NCBI RefSeq assembly: GCF_005405205.1
Contig: NZ_BJDP01000006.1
Coordinates: 62,001 to 126,000, forward strand
Direction: 5' to 3'
Source of the DNA: Enterococcus pingfangensis
GTDB lineage: Bacteria; Bacillota; Bacilli; Lactobacillales; Enterococcaceae
Length of the DNA stretch: 64,000 nucleotides
The notes below the pieces were generated by a model. The model did no database searches. It was given only the letters and a program-made list of their open reading frames with translations, and was not told where the DNA came from. The position numbers were made by a program, and so were the translations under genes. This document shows positions 48,200-56,492 of the stretch, one piece after another (position 1 is the first letter of the stretch; the number at the start of each line of letters is the position of its first letter).

Positions 48200-48571
48200 T
48201 TGAAAATTGTCACTAATAATAATTGTAATAATTCGCCAAAAAATAAATTTATTGAAATTTATTCAATTAATCTGTTAACAAAGAATCTAACAGAATTACA
48301 ATTAGACTCAACAAGTCATATTTCCATAATCCTACCTGATGGAAAGGAAATCAAAAATTTAGCAGATATAGAAAAATGGAGCGTAGAAGCAGAGACTGTA
48401 ACTTCTATCGCATCTGTTTCACATGGAAAGCAAGCCTTTTTCTTAGCGTTATTGACCAATAAAAATAAAGAGAATTATTTTACGATCTATTACGAATTTG
48501 AAACATTCAAGGCAGACAAAATAGAAAAAATAATATTGTTTGAAGGGCATATGTTGAATAGAATTTTATAA
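48200..48571 (+). CDS. hypothetical protein, AT-rich
   Basis: A 123-residue protein beginning at a TTG 6 bases after AAGGAAG. It is Asn-, Lys- and Ile-rich with alternating hydrophobic residues (TSHISIILPDGKEI, NYFTIYYEFETFKADKIEKIILF), which suggests a beta-rich soluble domain; no signal peptide or membrane helix. I do not recognise the family. Base composition is clearly more AT-rich than the glycolytic genes upstream, and the next feature is a restriction-enzyme remnant, so this is probably part of a variable, acquired segment. Confidence 0.65.
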   Translation: MKIVTNNNCNNSPKNKFIEIYSINLLTKNLTELQLDSTSHISIILPDGKEIKNLADIEKWSVEAETVTSIASVSHGKQAFFLALLTNKNKENYFTIYYEFETFKADKIEKIILFEGHMLNRIL

Positions 48572-48618
48572 ATTAATCTGTTCAATGTAATAAAATATAG
48601 ATTTTCCAGTAAAGATAG

Positions 48619-48774
48619 TTAGAATACGTTAATCATTTAAAATTAGCGAAGATTATACTAATTGATGGGGAGAAATTAGCCAAAGAAATGATTCGCCATA
48701 AAGTCGGGGTAGACGTTAAGCAAATTATTGAAGTACATACAATTGATTTGGATTTCTTTACTGAAGATGAATAA
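48619..48774 (+). pseudogene. C-terminal remnant of an Mrr-type restriction endonuclease
   Basis: A 51-codon open stretch between a TAG (48616) and TAA (48772-48774) with no start codon or ribosome site. Its translation includes KIILIDGEKLAKEMIRHKVG and ends TIDLDFFTEDE, which is how the Mrr catalytic domain family typically ends (ILIDG.xLAxLMIxxxVGV..., then a DxDFF tail). The catalytic part is missing, so this is a dead 3' fragment. It is too short for standard gene calling. Confidence 0.65.
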
Positions 48775-48814
48775 TTCGATTTGACCGCAGCTGATAACGT
48801 AAGAGAATATATCA

Positions 48815-48846
48815 AAAAAGTCGAGTTGTTCAACTCGACTTTAAAA
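48815..48846 (-). terminator. terminator of the PadR/membrane-protein pair
   Basis: AAAGTCGAGTTG / CAACTCGACTTT forms a near-perfect palindrome directly after the minus-strand stop at 48847; the minus strand ends in T6. Confidence 0.85.
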
Positions 48847-49461
48847 TTATTTCTTCATCAAAATTTGGTTTAATAAGCGATACAAGATAAACGTCAGCCA
48901 GAAGCCAAATCCGAAGCCAAGCAATGTGATTTCTAAAGCATCGATTGCTGGAATATGAGTACCTGTAATAACTAGATCGATCAGTGCAAGGACAAGTCCA
49001 ATCGCAACAAATAAGATTCCCAGCTTGATTAGATAGTTAAATGAATGGATATAGAAAAATGCTGGATTGTGTTGGAGTTCGCTAGTTCTGAATTGTTCGA
49101 TTATTTCTTTTTCGGCGGTTTTTCGATCAGCGCCATTCCGGACTTGATCTTCGACATAATCGATCATCAACTGCTTAACTTCTTCACGCTCGTCTTTTGA
49201 AACGGTTAAAGATGCAACGAAGGTTTCGATGGTAGGATAGCTTTTATATAACGGGTTTATTCGCAAATTATCAATATAATTTAGAATCGCCCAAGAGGCT
49301 GCCAAAAGTATCGCTGTAAAATAGACCAAAATAAAGAGAAAGCCAGTTTCTCTTGGTTCGATAAGAATATCGAGTAAATAACAACCAAAAAATAAAAGAA
49401 TTGAAATCAAAAGAAGGATTCGGTACCGTATTTCTTTAAAATCAATAATGCGCGCTTTCAA
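48847..49461 (-). CDS. membrane protein with cytosolic helical segment (partner of PadR regulator)
   Basis: A 204-residue protein with two N-terminal membrane helices (about 13-33 and 40-62), a charged cytosolic helical region (SKDEREEVKQLMIDYVEDQVRNG, in parts) and two C-terminal helices. The charged region resembles the HAAS/DUF1700 helical modules that commonly accompany PadR regulators. It lies 11 bases downstream of the PadR gene in one operon. Function is unknown; a role in membrane stress response is a guess from family context. Confidence 0.72.
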   Translation of the reverse strand: MKARIIDFKEIRYRILLLISILLFFGCYLLDILIEPRETGFLFILVYFTAILLAASWAILNYIDNLRINPLYKSYPTIETFVASLTVSKDEREEVKQLMIDYVEDQVRNGADRKTAEKEIIEQFRTSELQHNPAFFYIHSFNYLIKLGILFVAIGLVLALIDLVITGTHIPAIDALEITLLGFGFGFWLTFILYRLLNQILMKK

Positions 49462-49472
49462 AATGATTCACC

Positions 49473-49787
49473 TCAAATTATTTTTTTTACGATAGCGGAC
49501 AACGTTTTAAAATCATTCTTTATTTCCTCAAAATGTACTAAGCCGCTTTCGGTGATATGATAATATTTCCGCTTTCCACCATGCGTTTTTTCACCCCAAT
49601 AAGACTGAATCACTTCTTGTTTTTCCAATCTTTTTAGAGCTAAATACAAGGTTGCTTCTTGGATCTCAAAAACATTGCCCGATTTATCGGATAGGATCTT
49701 AGAAATTTCATAACCGTAACTGTCTTGTTCTTTCAAAACAGCCAGAACAAGCAGGTCGATATTTCCTTTTAACATTTCTTTATTCAT
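49473..49787 (-). CDS. PadR family transcriptional regulator
   Basis: A 104-residue winged-helix regulator: KGNIDLLVLAVLKEQDSYGYEISK (in parts, residues 6-30), then EATLYLALKRLEKQEVIQSYWGEKTHGGKRKYYHITESG, the standard PadR recognition helix and wing with GGKRKYY. Members often repress their own operon. A ribosome site precedes the ATG at 49787. Divergent or upstream operators were not identified. Confidence 0.9.
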   Translation of the reverse strand: MNKEMLKGNIDLLVLAVLKEQDSYGYEISKILSDKSGNVFEIQEATLYLALKRLEKQEVIQSYWGEKTHGGKRKYYHITESGLVHFEEIKNDFKTLSAIVKKII

Positions 49788-49865
49788 GGGCTACTCCTAC
49801 GTTTTTTATAAACTCTCCTCCTATCATACCTAAGAATTTATCAAATTACCAACGCGATTGAGATT

Positions 49866-50555
49866 TTAGATTCTGCTTTTTTTGAAGAGGCTTTTTTTAA
49901 ACCAATCGGCTGTCAAACTGTAGGTAACTACTGCCGAGAAAAACCAAAAAGCTGCTAGTGAGACGCCGCCGATGAGATCACTAAAATGATGCGCGCTGAA
50001 ATATAAACGTGAAACCAAAATACTGATCCAGCTGAGCCAAACAAGGCTTTTGGCAATGAAGTTGAGTGCAGGCTGTTTCAGTAGCGGGATGATAACAACT
50101 AGCAGTGCCAAACAAACTAAAGTACTGCCAACTGCATGACCGCTTGGAAAAGAGCCACCATCGTCTTCTAATAAGTGTCCAAGGGGCCGTTCTCGCTGAA
50201 AGAACAATTTCATTATCACGCCGATGATTCCGCCTGTCGCAACAACACCTAAAAACCAAAAGACTAAAAACCGATAACCGCTGATAAATAATGGAATGGA
50301 CAGTACAAAGGAAAGTAGTACCAGCGGTGTCGCATCGCCGTAAGTAGCAAAAAAGGTCATCAGATCGTTAAAAAAGTTTCCGTGATAAGATATTTGTGGG
50401 TGGCCGAAAATTTGCTGAATCTGATTGGTTAGAAAAGAATCGATCGTTAGAATCGTTTTATTTTGTAACCAAATCAAACTAGCGGTGATGGTAAAAATCA
50501 ACAAACAAACTAAGGCTGAATAGATGTCTTTCTTTTTAAAATTTATGAGGTTCAT
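49866..50555 (-). CDS. PAP2-family membrane phosphatase
   Basis: A 229-residue integral membrane phosphatase with about six helices. The three PAP2 signatures are complete: KLFFQRERP (KX6RP), FPSGHA and SRLYFSAHHFSD (SRX5HX3D). Family members dephosphorylate undecaprenyl pyrophosphate, phosphatidylglycerophosphate or phosphatidic acid. Undecaprenyl pyrophosphate recycling (BcrC-like) is a reasonable but unproven guess. A strong promoter lies upstream. Confidence 0.88.
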   Translation of the reverse strand: MNLINFKKKDIYSALVCLLIFTITASLIWLQNKTILTIDSFLTNQIQQIFGHPQISYHGNFFNDLMTFFATYGDATPLVLLSFVLSIPLFISGYRFLVFWFLGVVATGGIIGVIMKLFFQRERPLGHLLEDDGGSFPSGHAVGSTLVCLALLVVIIPLLKQPALNFIAKSLVWLSWISILVSRLYFSAHHFSDLIGGVSLAAFWFFSAVVTYSLTADWFKKSLFKKSRI

Positions 50556-50594
50556 AGTTTACTTCCTTTACTAAATATTATTAAGTACTTAACT

Positions 50595-50630
50595 ACTAAA
50601 CAATATAAAGTAATCTACTAAATAATGCAA
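50595..50630 (-). promoter_or_regulatory. promoter of the PAP2 gene with TTTAGTA repeats
   Basis: On the minus strand a -35 TTGCAT (50625-50630) and a -10 TATATT (50602-50607) are exactly 17 bases apart. TTTAGTA occurs three times between the -35 and the ribosome site, and the palindrome TTAAGTACTTAA (50581-50592) lies near the start point, so a regulator may bind here. Confidence 0.6.
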
Positions 50631-50851
50631 GGTACTTATTTCTAAAGATTTTATTAACGAGTGCAGACAAAAATGGCGATAGCTTTGATTGAAATGCTCG
50701 ATTAAACTTTTTACTCAAAAGATACGCAACAAAAATTTGCTGCGTGGAAAGGATCGCCCAACTATCGATGCTTAAATAAAATCAGCGAAAGTGAATAAAT
50801 TCTTTCATCATCATTCACCGACTTTCACTGACAGCCGCGTTAAATTTGCGC
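50631..50851. other. intergenic region before the SulP terminator
   Basis: No gene is visible. A hairpin, ACGCA-based (about 50719-50745), resembles the aldehyde dehydrogenase terminator at 2062 but has no T-run, and a second weak hairpin lies near 50790-50825. Confidence 0.45.
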
Positions 50852-50886
50852 AAAAAAAAGCTGTGAAGAATTTTCTCCACAGCTTT
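50852..50886 (-). terminator. terminator of the SulP transporter gene
   Basis: On the minus strand AAAGCTGTGGAGAA / TTCTTCACAGCTTT, with a mismatch, is followed by T8; it begins at the stop codon. Confidence 0.9.
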
Positions 50887-50890
50887 AGAT

Positions 50891-52510
50891 CTAATATTCT
50901 TGATGCAACGCATGCAGGGCATGAGCAACGGTTGGATGTTGGATAGGGCGATCCGCTTTCTTTTGCCAAAGTTGTTGGAATTGTTTTTCTACTTCTGGTT
51001 GCATCGAAGTAAAGACTAATTTTTGATCGTGCAGCGCGGCGATAGAAAAATAATCAGCAAAAGTATCTAATGCGGTCAAGTCGATACTAGGCACACCGCG
51101 AAGCGAAAAGATGAGGCCTTCTTTATCGACGACTTGATCGAGTTCTTGTTTTAATTGATTGGTAGACATGAAGAATAATGGTCCCGTAATATAGATGACT
51201 GCCCAATCAGAACCAGCAGCAGAAGGTGGCAGTTTGATTCTTTGCCAGTCGATCTCTTCGGTGATAATCGAGATTTTTGCGCTTTTTGCGATAAAGAAAA
51301 TACAGCTGAAAATAATACCGATAACAATCGCGATACTTAAATCAAAAATGATCGTACTCAGCATCGTAACGGAAAACAGCAAAAGCGCGGTTCGATTTTT
51401 TTGCCGAATCATCGTTTTGATCGTAGACCATTCATGCATCCGCCAGCTTGTGACAAGCAAGACGCTGGCAAGTGCGGACATTGGAATCTGTGACATGACG
51501 GGAGCGAAAATAATCATTGATAAAAATAAGAAGAGCGCGTGAAAAATTCCAGCCAATCGTGTTTGGGCACCTGATTTGATAGCCACGCTAGTTCGTGCGA
51601 TTGCTGCCGTTGCGGGAATCCCGCCAAAAAAAGGCAAAATAATATTACCGATCCCTTGAGCAATCAATTCTTGGTTGCTGTCAAGATCTTTTCCGGTCAT
51701 TCGTCCGGCTGAAGCACCACAGAGCAGACTTTCAATCATTCCTAACATCGCGATGCTAACGGCAGGTAAAAATAATTGCTTGATTACGGAAAGATTAAGT
51801 GTAGTAAGATCCAGCCGCTCATTTGTCAGCAAGGAGGTAGGAATTTTGCCTACTTTTGCTACAGGCAGTTCGAAAATGAAGGCAGCGATAGTCGCTAGAA
51901 TAATTACTGCAAGAGAAGCTGGTAAAACTTGGTTCCATTTTTTGGGATAAAAGATCAATATGAATAAGATGATCAGTCCTAATAATAAAGTAGGTAAATG
52001 TGGTGTAAAATCTGTTCTATAACTCAGCAATTTAGCGATAGCCGTGTCGCCGACAGACGTCGTACCTAAGAAGTTATCGATTTGTCCTAGTGCGATAATG
52101 ATAGCGATCCCTGAAGTAAAACCTGTAATGACTGGCGAGGGAATGAAGGAAGTCAATGTGCCTAATTTGAATAAGCCTGCGAGTAACAAAATGACTCCGG
52201 CAATGAAGGTGGCGACTAATACACCGGCAAGTCCTTGTGAAGCGATGATCCCCATTAAAATCGCGGCCATAGCACCAGTTGGACCAGAGATTTGATAAAA
52301 CCCGCCGGAAAGACTGCCAATCACAAGCCCTGCAATGATAGCTGTGATCATTCCAGCTGCAGCGTCTGCCCCGCTGGAAACACCAAAGGCTAATGCTAAC
52401 GGCAATGCGACAGCGGCGACCGTCAACCCGGCCAATAGATCTTTTTGCAGCTTGTCCTTTGAATAATGGTGAAACCCTTGTTGTAACAAATTTTTATAAC
52501 GCTTGATCGT
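50891..52510 (-). CDS. SulP family anion transporter with STAS domain, apparent ACG start
   Basis: A roughly 539-residue SLC26/SulP transporter. The membrane part begins DLLAGLTVAAVALPLALAFG and includes the family stretch ISGPTGAMAAIL; the C-terminal STAS domain (about residues 430-539) has VIYITGPLFF and LRGVPSIDLTALD. Substrates of the family are sulfate, bicarbonate or other anions. The start is odd. A clear promoter (52596-52624) starts transcription inside the longer open frame, and AAAAGGAG lies 6 bases before an ACG that would give MIKRY; no ATG, GTG or TTG is suitably placed. Either ACG is used, an ATG was lost by mutation, or it is a sequencing error. Confidence 0.75.
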   Translation of the reverse strand, partial: TIKRYKNLLQQGFHHYSKDKLQKDLLAGLTVAAVALPLALAFGVSSGADAAAGMITAIIAGLVIGSLSGGFYQISGPTGAMAAILMGIIASQGLAGVLVATFIAGVILLLAGLFKLGTLTSFIPSPVITGFTSGIAIIIALGQIDNFLGTTSVGDTAIAKLLSYRTDFTPHLPTLLLGLIILFILIFYPKKWNQVLPASLAVIILATIAAFIFELPVAKVGKIPTSLLTNERLDLTTLNLSVIKQLFLPAVSIAMLGMIESLLCGASAGRMTGKDLDSNQELIAQGIGNIILPFFGGIPATAAIARTSVAIKSGAQTRLAGIFHALFLFLSMIIFAPVMSQIPMSALASVLLVTSWRMHEWSTIKTMIRQKNRTALLLFSVTMLSTIIFDLSIAIVIGIIFSCIFFIAKSAKISIITEEIDWQRIKLPPSAAGSDWAVIYITGPLFFMSTNQLKQELDQVVDKEGLIFSLRGVPSIDLTALDTFADYFSIAALHDQKLVFTSMQPEVEKQFQQLWQKKADRPIQHPTVAHALHALHQEY

Positions 52511-52536
52511 AAAACACTCCTTTTCGAAAATACGAC

Positions 52537-52562
52537 AAAAGCCCGTTTGTTTACGGGCTTTT
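52537..52562 (-). other. hairpin in the SulP leader
   Basis: AAAAGCCCGT / ACGGGCTTTT with a 6-base loop lies in the inferred 5' untranslated region. Only four T-residues end it on either strand, so it is a weak terminator or a regulatory hairpin. Confidence 0.55.
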
Positions 52563-52595
52563 GATAAAAAATTTTCTTTTTTCAAACCATCTTCA

Positions 52596-52624
52596 ACTAT
52601 AAGATAATCCAAATAAAAGTACAA
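52596..52624 (-). promoter_or_regulatory. promoter of the SulP gene
   Basis: On the minus strand TTGTAC (52619-52624) and TATAGT (52596-52601) are 17 bases apart. The predicted start near 52589 leaves a leader of about 80 bases. Confidence 0.65.
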
Positions 52625-52747
52625 TGGTTTTTGGATAGTTTTTCTGTGAAAGGGATTTCTTGTTCGTTTGGCAAAGAGTCAGCAAGTTTTATGCTTTTTT
52701 GATATACTAGTTTTAAAGAAAAATTTATTTATAAGGAAGTGAACAGA

Positions 52748-53194
52748 TTGGCAAAAGATGAAGTACAGCAGCACTTAGATAAAGGACGTTATGGCTCGCC
52801 GCGAATCAATCCAGAGGAGCAGAGAAAATATTTGGGAACATTTCGGGAGCGTTGTTTTGTAAGTATGACCGTAGGAGAGATGCACAACAAACAAGATCAA
52901 CAGAATTTGATTGAAGAGATCAAGCAACACCCCGATGGAAAATTACTGATCAATGGCGCGGTTTCTGAAGAACTGCAACGTGTTTTTATTGGTCTGGCTT
53001 CAAAAAATGCCGCTGATTTTACCATCGTCAATGATGCGACCGCCGAATCAGAAGATAGCATCGGGATATTATTAGTAACTGATTACGCAGTGAATGAAGA
53101 AATCATCGATATTGAAGCAAAATATCCAACGAATCCGGAAGATGATGAAGAGCCTAAAGAAAAGAAAAGCTTTTTCAGCCGTTTCTTCAATTAA
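52748..53194 (+). CDS. YueI family protein (DUF1694)
   Basis: A 148-residue cytosolic protein of the YueI/DUF1694 family, recognisable from QQHLDKGRYGSPRINPEEQRKYLGTFRERC (in parts) near the N-terminus and the following V/MTVGEM. The family fold is ribosomal-L7Ae-like, but its function is unknown. The C-terminal tail is acidic, then basic (EEPKEKKSFFSRFFN). The start is a TTG behind AAGGAAGTGA; the GTG at 52739 overlaps that site. It precedes pyrG but has a separate promoter. Confidence 0.85.
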   Translation: MAKDEVQQHLDKGRYGSPRINPEEQRKYLGTFRERCFVSMTVGEMHNKQDQQNLIEEIKQHPDGKLLINGAVSEELQRVFIGLASKNAADFTIVNDATAESEDSIGILLVTDYAVNEEIIDIEAKYPTNPEDDEEPKEKKSFFSRFFN

Positions 53195-53220
53195 AAAAAT
53201 GCCGCAATGAATAATTACAG

Positions 53221-53249
53221 TTGACATTTTCTCCAAGTGTCGGTATTAT
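53221..53249 (+). promoter_or_regulatory. pyrG promoter
   Basis: A consensus -35 TTGACA (53221-53226) and -10 TATTAT (53244-53249) are 17 bases apart. The predicted start is the first G of GGGC at 53257-53260. Confidence 0.85.
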
Positions 53250-53256
53250 ACAGCTT

Positions 53257-53339
53257 GGGCACCCTTTTAGTAAGGGTCAAGTGTTTAGTGAATTCACAGC
53301 TCCCTATTCAAATTGGATAGGGAGCTTTATTTGTTTTTT
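53257..53339 (+). promoter_or_regulatory. pyrG leader: GGGC start and CTP-sensitive attenuator
   Basis: The transcript should begin GGGCACCC and reaches a terminator hairpin AGCTCCCTAT (53298-53307) / ATAGGGAGCT (53317-53326) with a T-rich tail, before the pyrG start. This is the arrangement known for pyrG in Bacillus subtilis and Lactococcus: at low CTP, polymerase stutters at GGGC, adds extra G residues, and the poly-G tail pairs with the C/U-rich terminator arm to prevent termination. Confidence 0.82.
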
Positions 53340-53382
53340 CTAGACGTTTCCTGCAAATTAGTATGAAGGAGTTTTTTCATTT

Positions 53383-54990
53383 ATGACAAAATATATTTTT
53401 GTAACTGGCGGCGTAGTTTCATCAATCGGCAAAGGGATCGTGGCAGCATCATTAGGTCGTTTGCTTAAGAATCGGGGATTAAAAGTTACCATCCAAAAAT
53501 TTGATCCTTACATCAATGTCGATCCAGGTACGATGAGTCCTTACCAGCATGGAGAAGTTTTTGTAACAGATGATGGTGCAGAAACGGACTTAGACTTGGG
53601 TCACTATGAACGTTTTATCGACATCAACTTGAATCAATACTCCAACGTAACGACAGGAAAAATCTATTCAGAAGTTATTCGCAAAGAACGTAAAGGTGAA
53701 TACTTAGGTGCGACAGTCCAAGTGATCCCGCACATCACCAATGAAATCAAATCAAAAATCATGCGGGCTGCTAAGATGACAGATTCAGATGTCATCATTA
53801 CAGAAGTCGGCGGAACCGTCGGCGATATCGAATCATTGCCATTTTTAGAAGCATTGCGTCAAATGAAAGCTGAAGTTGGAGCCGATAACGTGATGTATAT
53901 CCATACGACATTGATTCCTTATTTGAAAGCTGCGGGTGAAATGAAAACGAAGCCTACACAACATAGTGTAAAAGAATTACGCGGATTAGGGATCCAACCA
54001 AACATCTTGGTCGTTCGAACAGAACAACCAGTTTCTCAAAGCACGAAGAATAAATTGGCGCAATTTTGTGATGTGGAACCTGAAGCAGTCATTGAATCTC
54101 GCGATGTAGAAACACTTTATTCTATTCCGTTAGCATTGCAAGCGCAAGGAATGGATCAAATCGTTTGTGATCACTTGAAATTAGATGTACCGGCAGCGGA
54201 TATGACTGAATGGCGTGCGCTTGAAGAAAAAGTCTTGAATCTTAAGAAAAAAGTGAAAATCGCTTTAGTCGGTAAATATGTGGAATTGCCAGATGCCTAT
54301 ATCTCTGTAGTTGAAGCATTGAAACATTCTGGTTTTGCATTTGATTCAGATATCGAGATCAACTGGATCCAATCACAAGATGTGACTAGCAAAAATGTTG
54401 CAGAAAAATTAGCCGACGCTGACGGTATCTTAGTACCCGGCGGTTTTGGCGATCGTGGGATCGAAGGCAAGATTGAAGCGATCCGTTACGCACGTGAAAA
54501 CGATGTGCCGTTCTTAGGGATCTGTTTAGGAATGCAAATGGCCTGTGTAGAATTTGGCCGCAACGTGGCTGGACTTGGCGAAGCGGACTCAGCTGAAACA
54601 GTTCCGGATACAGCGAACAACATCATTGATTTGATGGCAGATCAAGAAAACATTGAAAACTTAGGCGGAACATTGCGTCTTGGACTTTACCCATGTAAGT
54701 TGAAAAAAGGAACTAAAACTGCAGCTGCTTATGGAAATGAAGAAGTTATCCAAGAACGTCACCGTCACCGTTATGAATTCAACAACCAATATCGTCAATT
54801 ATTTGAAGATAAAGGATTGGTGTTCTCAGGTGTTTCTCCAGACAACCGTTTAGTGGAAATCGTTGAAATTCCTGAAAATAAATTCTTTGTGGGTTGCCAA
54901 TTCCACCCAGAATTGATTTCTCGTCCAAACCGTCCACAACCGTTGATCAAAGCATTTGTTGGTGCGTCATTGGAAAACCAAGAAGCATAA
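53383..54990 (+). CDS. pyrG: CTP synthase
   Basis: A 535-residue enzyme converting UTP to CTP with glutamine as the nitrogen donor. The N-terminal synthase domain begins [17 protein letters not shown] (with the ATP loop) and has the UTP site motif [21 protein letters not shown] (in parts). The C-terminal class I amidotransferase has nucleophile Cys381 in LGICLGMQ and the catalytic His/Glu in [10 protein letters not shown]. Controlled by the GGGC attenuator in its leader. Normal length. Confidence 0.97.
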   Translation: MTKYIFVTGGVVSSIGKGIVAASLGRLLKNRGLKVTIQKFDPYINVDPGTMSPYQHGEVFVTDDGAETDLDLGHYERFIDINLNQYSNVTTGKIYSEVIRKERKGEYLGATVQVIPHITNEIKSKIMRAAKMTDSDVIITEVGGTVGDIESLPFLEALRQMKAEVGADNVMYIHTTLIPYLKAAGEMKTKPTQHSVKELRGLGIQPNILVVRTEQPVSQSTKNKLAQFCDVEPEAVIESRDVETLYSIPLALQAQGMDQIVCDHLKLDVPAADMTEWRALEEKVLNLKKKVKIALVGKYVELPDAYISVVEALKHSGFAFDSDIEINWIQSQDVTSKNVAEKLADADGILVPGGFGDRGIEGKIEAIRYARENDVPFLGICLGMQMACVEFGRNVAGLGEADSAETVPDTANNIIDLMADQENIENLGGTLRLGLYPCKLKKGTKTAAAYGNEEVIQERHRHRYEFNNQYRQLFEDKGLVFSGVSPDNRLVEIVEIPENKFFVGCQFHPELISRPNRPQPLIKAFVGASLENQEA

Positions 54991-55001
54991 TAGTAAAGCT
55001 G

Positions 55002-55033
55002 ACTGAAGGGCAGAGCTGCCTTTCAGTTTTTTT
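55002..55033 (+). terminator. terminator of pyrG
   Basis: ACTGAAGG(G)CAG / CTG(C)CTTTCAGT, followed by T7. Confidence 0.88.
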
Positions 55034-55353
55034 GTCGCTTTTGCCAAATCACTTTTCTGATATGAATTGATTATTTATCCAATTTTTCTAGTTCATTAAG
55101 ATGCTGACTAAATCATAAAAGCGGCGACGAATGATCAAATTATTTAGTTGAAGAATTGCGTCATTGATTTTTTGCGTTAGGGAAATTCCAGTCCAACTTA
55201 CAGGCAAGTTTGGCGAAAAAAGTAAAAAAAGTTGAAATGTAAAGGTTTTATCGGAAGGTTTGGAGTAGCAAAGATGGTAAAACTTTGATAGAATTAACAC
55301 GTTAGTTAAGCACGGCTTAACCAAATAGTAAAAAACCTTAGGAGGAATTTTTT
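55034..55353. other. upstream region of fba without gene
   Basis: A 320-base stretch that must hold the fba promoter. The best -10 candidate is TAGAAT at 55289-55294 without a matching -35. Open frames here (a 78-codon minus-strand one) have no ribosome site and poor coding character. Confidence 0.5.
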
Positions 55354-56223
55354 ATGCCAGTAGTATCAGGAGCAGAATTCTTAAAAGCTGCACGTAAAGG
55401 CGGATATGCAGTTGGTGGATTTAACACGAACAACTTAGAATGGACTCAAGCAATTCTAAAAGCCGCAGAAGCTAAAAAAGCACCAGTTCTTATTCAAACT
55501 TCAATGGGCGCTGCAAAATACATGGGCGGATACAAAGTTGCTAAAGATATCATCACTAACTTAGTTGATTCAATGGGTATCACTGTACCAGTTGCAATCC
55601 ACTTAGACCATGGTGACTATGAAGCTGCTTTAGAATGTATCGAAGTTGGCTATACTTCAATCATGTTTGATGGTTCTCATCTTCCATTTGAAGAAAACTT
55701 GAAATTGGCTAAAGACGTTGTTGAAAAAGCTCATGCTAAAGGCATTTCTGTTGAGTGTGAAGTTGGTTCAATCGGCGGCGAAGAAGACGGCATCATCGGT
55801 GCTGGCGAATTAGCTGATGTTAATGAATGTGTACAAATGGTTGCTACAGGTATCGACTACTTAGCATGCGGCATTGGTAACATTCACGGCGTATACCCTG
55901 AAAACTGGAAAGGTCTAGCATTTGACCACTTACAAGCAATCGCTGACGCTGTAGGTTCTGATGTTCCTTTAGTATTACACGGCGGATCAGGTATTCCTAA
56001 AGAACAAATCCAAAGAGCTATCTCAATGGGTATTTCTAAAGTTAACGTAAATACTGAATTCCAATTATCATTTGCTAAAGCAACTCGTGAATATATCGAA
56101 GCTGGCAAAGATAAAGAAGGAAAAGGCTTTGACCCTCGTAAATTGTTAGCACCAGGTGTTGCTGCAATCGTTAAAGATGCTGAAGAACATATCGACTGGT
56201 TCGGTTCAGCTAACAAAGCTTAA
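55354..56223 (+). CDS. fba: class II fructose-bisphosphate aldolase
   Basis: A 289-residue zinc-dependent aldolase splitting fructose-1,6-bisphosphate. Zinc and active-site motifs: HLDHGDYEAALECIEVGYTSIMFDGSHLPFEENL (in parts, about residues 80-115), EVGSIGGEEDG, GIGNIHGVYP and LHGGSGIP. The GGFNTNN N-terminal block is also typical. It is followed by murA, rho and rpmE2, the same order as in other Firmicutes. Highly biased codon use and AGGAGG ribosome site. Confidence 0.96.
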   Translation: MPVVSGAEFLKAARKGGYAVGGFNTNNLEWTQAILKAAEAKKAPVLIQTSMGAAKYMGGYKVAKDIITNLVDSMGITVPVAIHLDHGDYEAALECIEVGYTSIMFDGSHLPFEENLKLAKDVVEKAHAKGISVECEVGSIGGEEDGIIGAGELADVNECVQMVATGIDYLACGIGNIHGVYPENWKGLAFDHLQAIADAVGSDVPLVLHGGSGIPKEQIQRAISMGISKVNVNTEFQLSFAKATREYIEAGKDKEGKGFDPRKLLAPGVAAIVKDAEEHIDWFGSANKA

Positions 56224-56235
56224 TTAGTTTTTTCT

Positions 56236-56267
56236 AGTCTCGGAGCATTTGCTTCGAGGCTTTTTTT
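56236..56267 (+). terminator. terminator of fba
   Basis: AGTCTCGGAGC / GCTTCGAGGCT with G-U wobbles, 4-base loop and T7 run. Confidence 0.88.
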
Positions 56268-56492
56268 GTTCTCGATAAAATTCTGATCAGTCAGCCATAA
56301 AAGTTATTTCTAGTTCTTTTTACTAAAAAAATAATATATTTTAGGAGAGAACGGGAACCAAAAATGATTTAACATGAAAAATCTCTTTATTTTCTACTGA
56401 GTTTTGAGAATGCTTCCTTTTTATGCATGCGATAATATGATAAAATGGATAATGGTCTATAAATTTCAAAATAATTAATTAGGTGAAAATAA

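Noticed and set aside
52480-52530. Tiny upstream frame (GTG, 7 codons) before the SulP gene as a leader peptide
   Set aside because: Its GTG directly abuts the ribosome site, so spacing is too short for initiation.
55088-55324. 78-codon minus-strand frame upstream of fba
   Set aside because: No ribosome site or recognisable composition, and it lies where the fba promoter must be.
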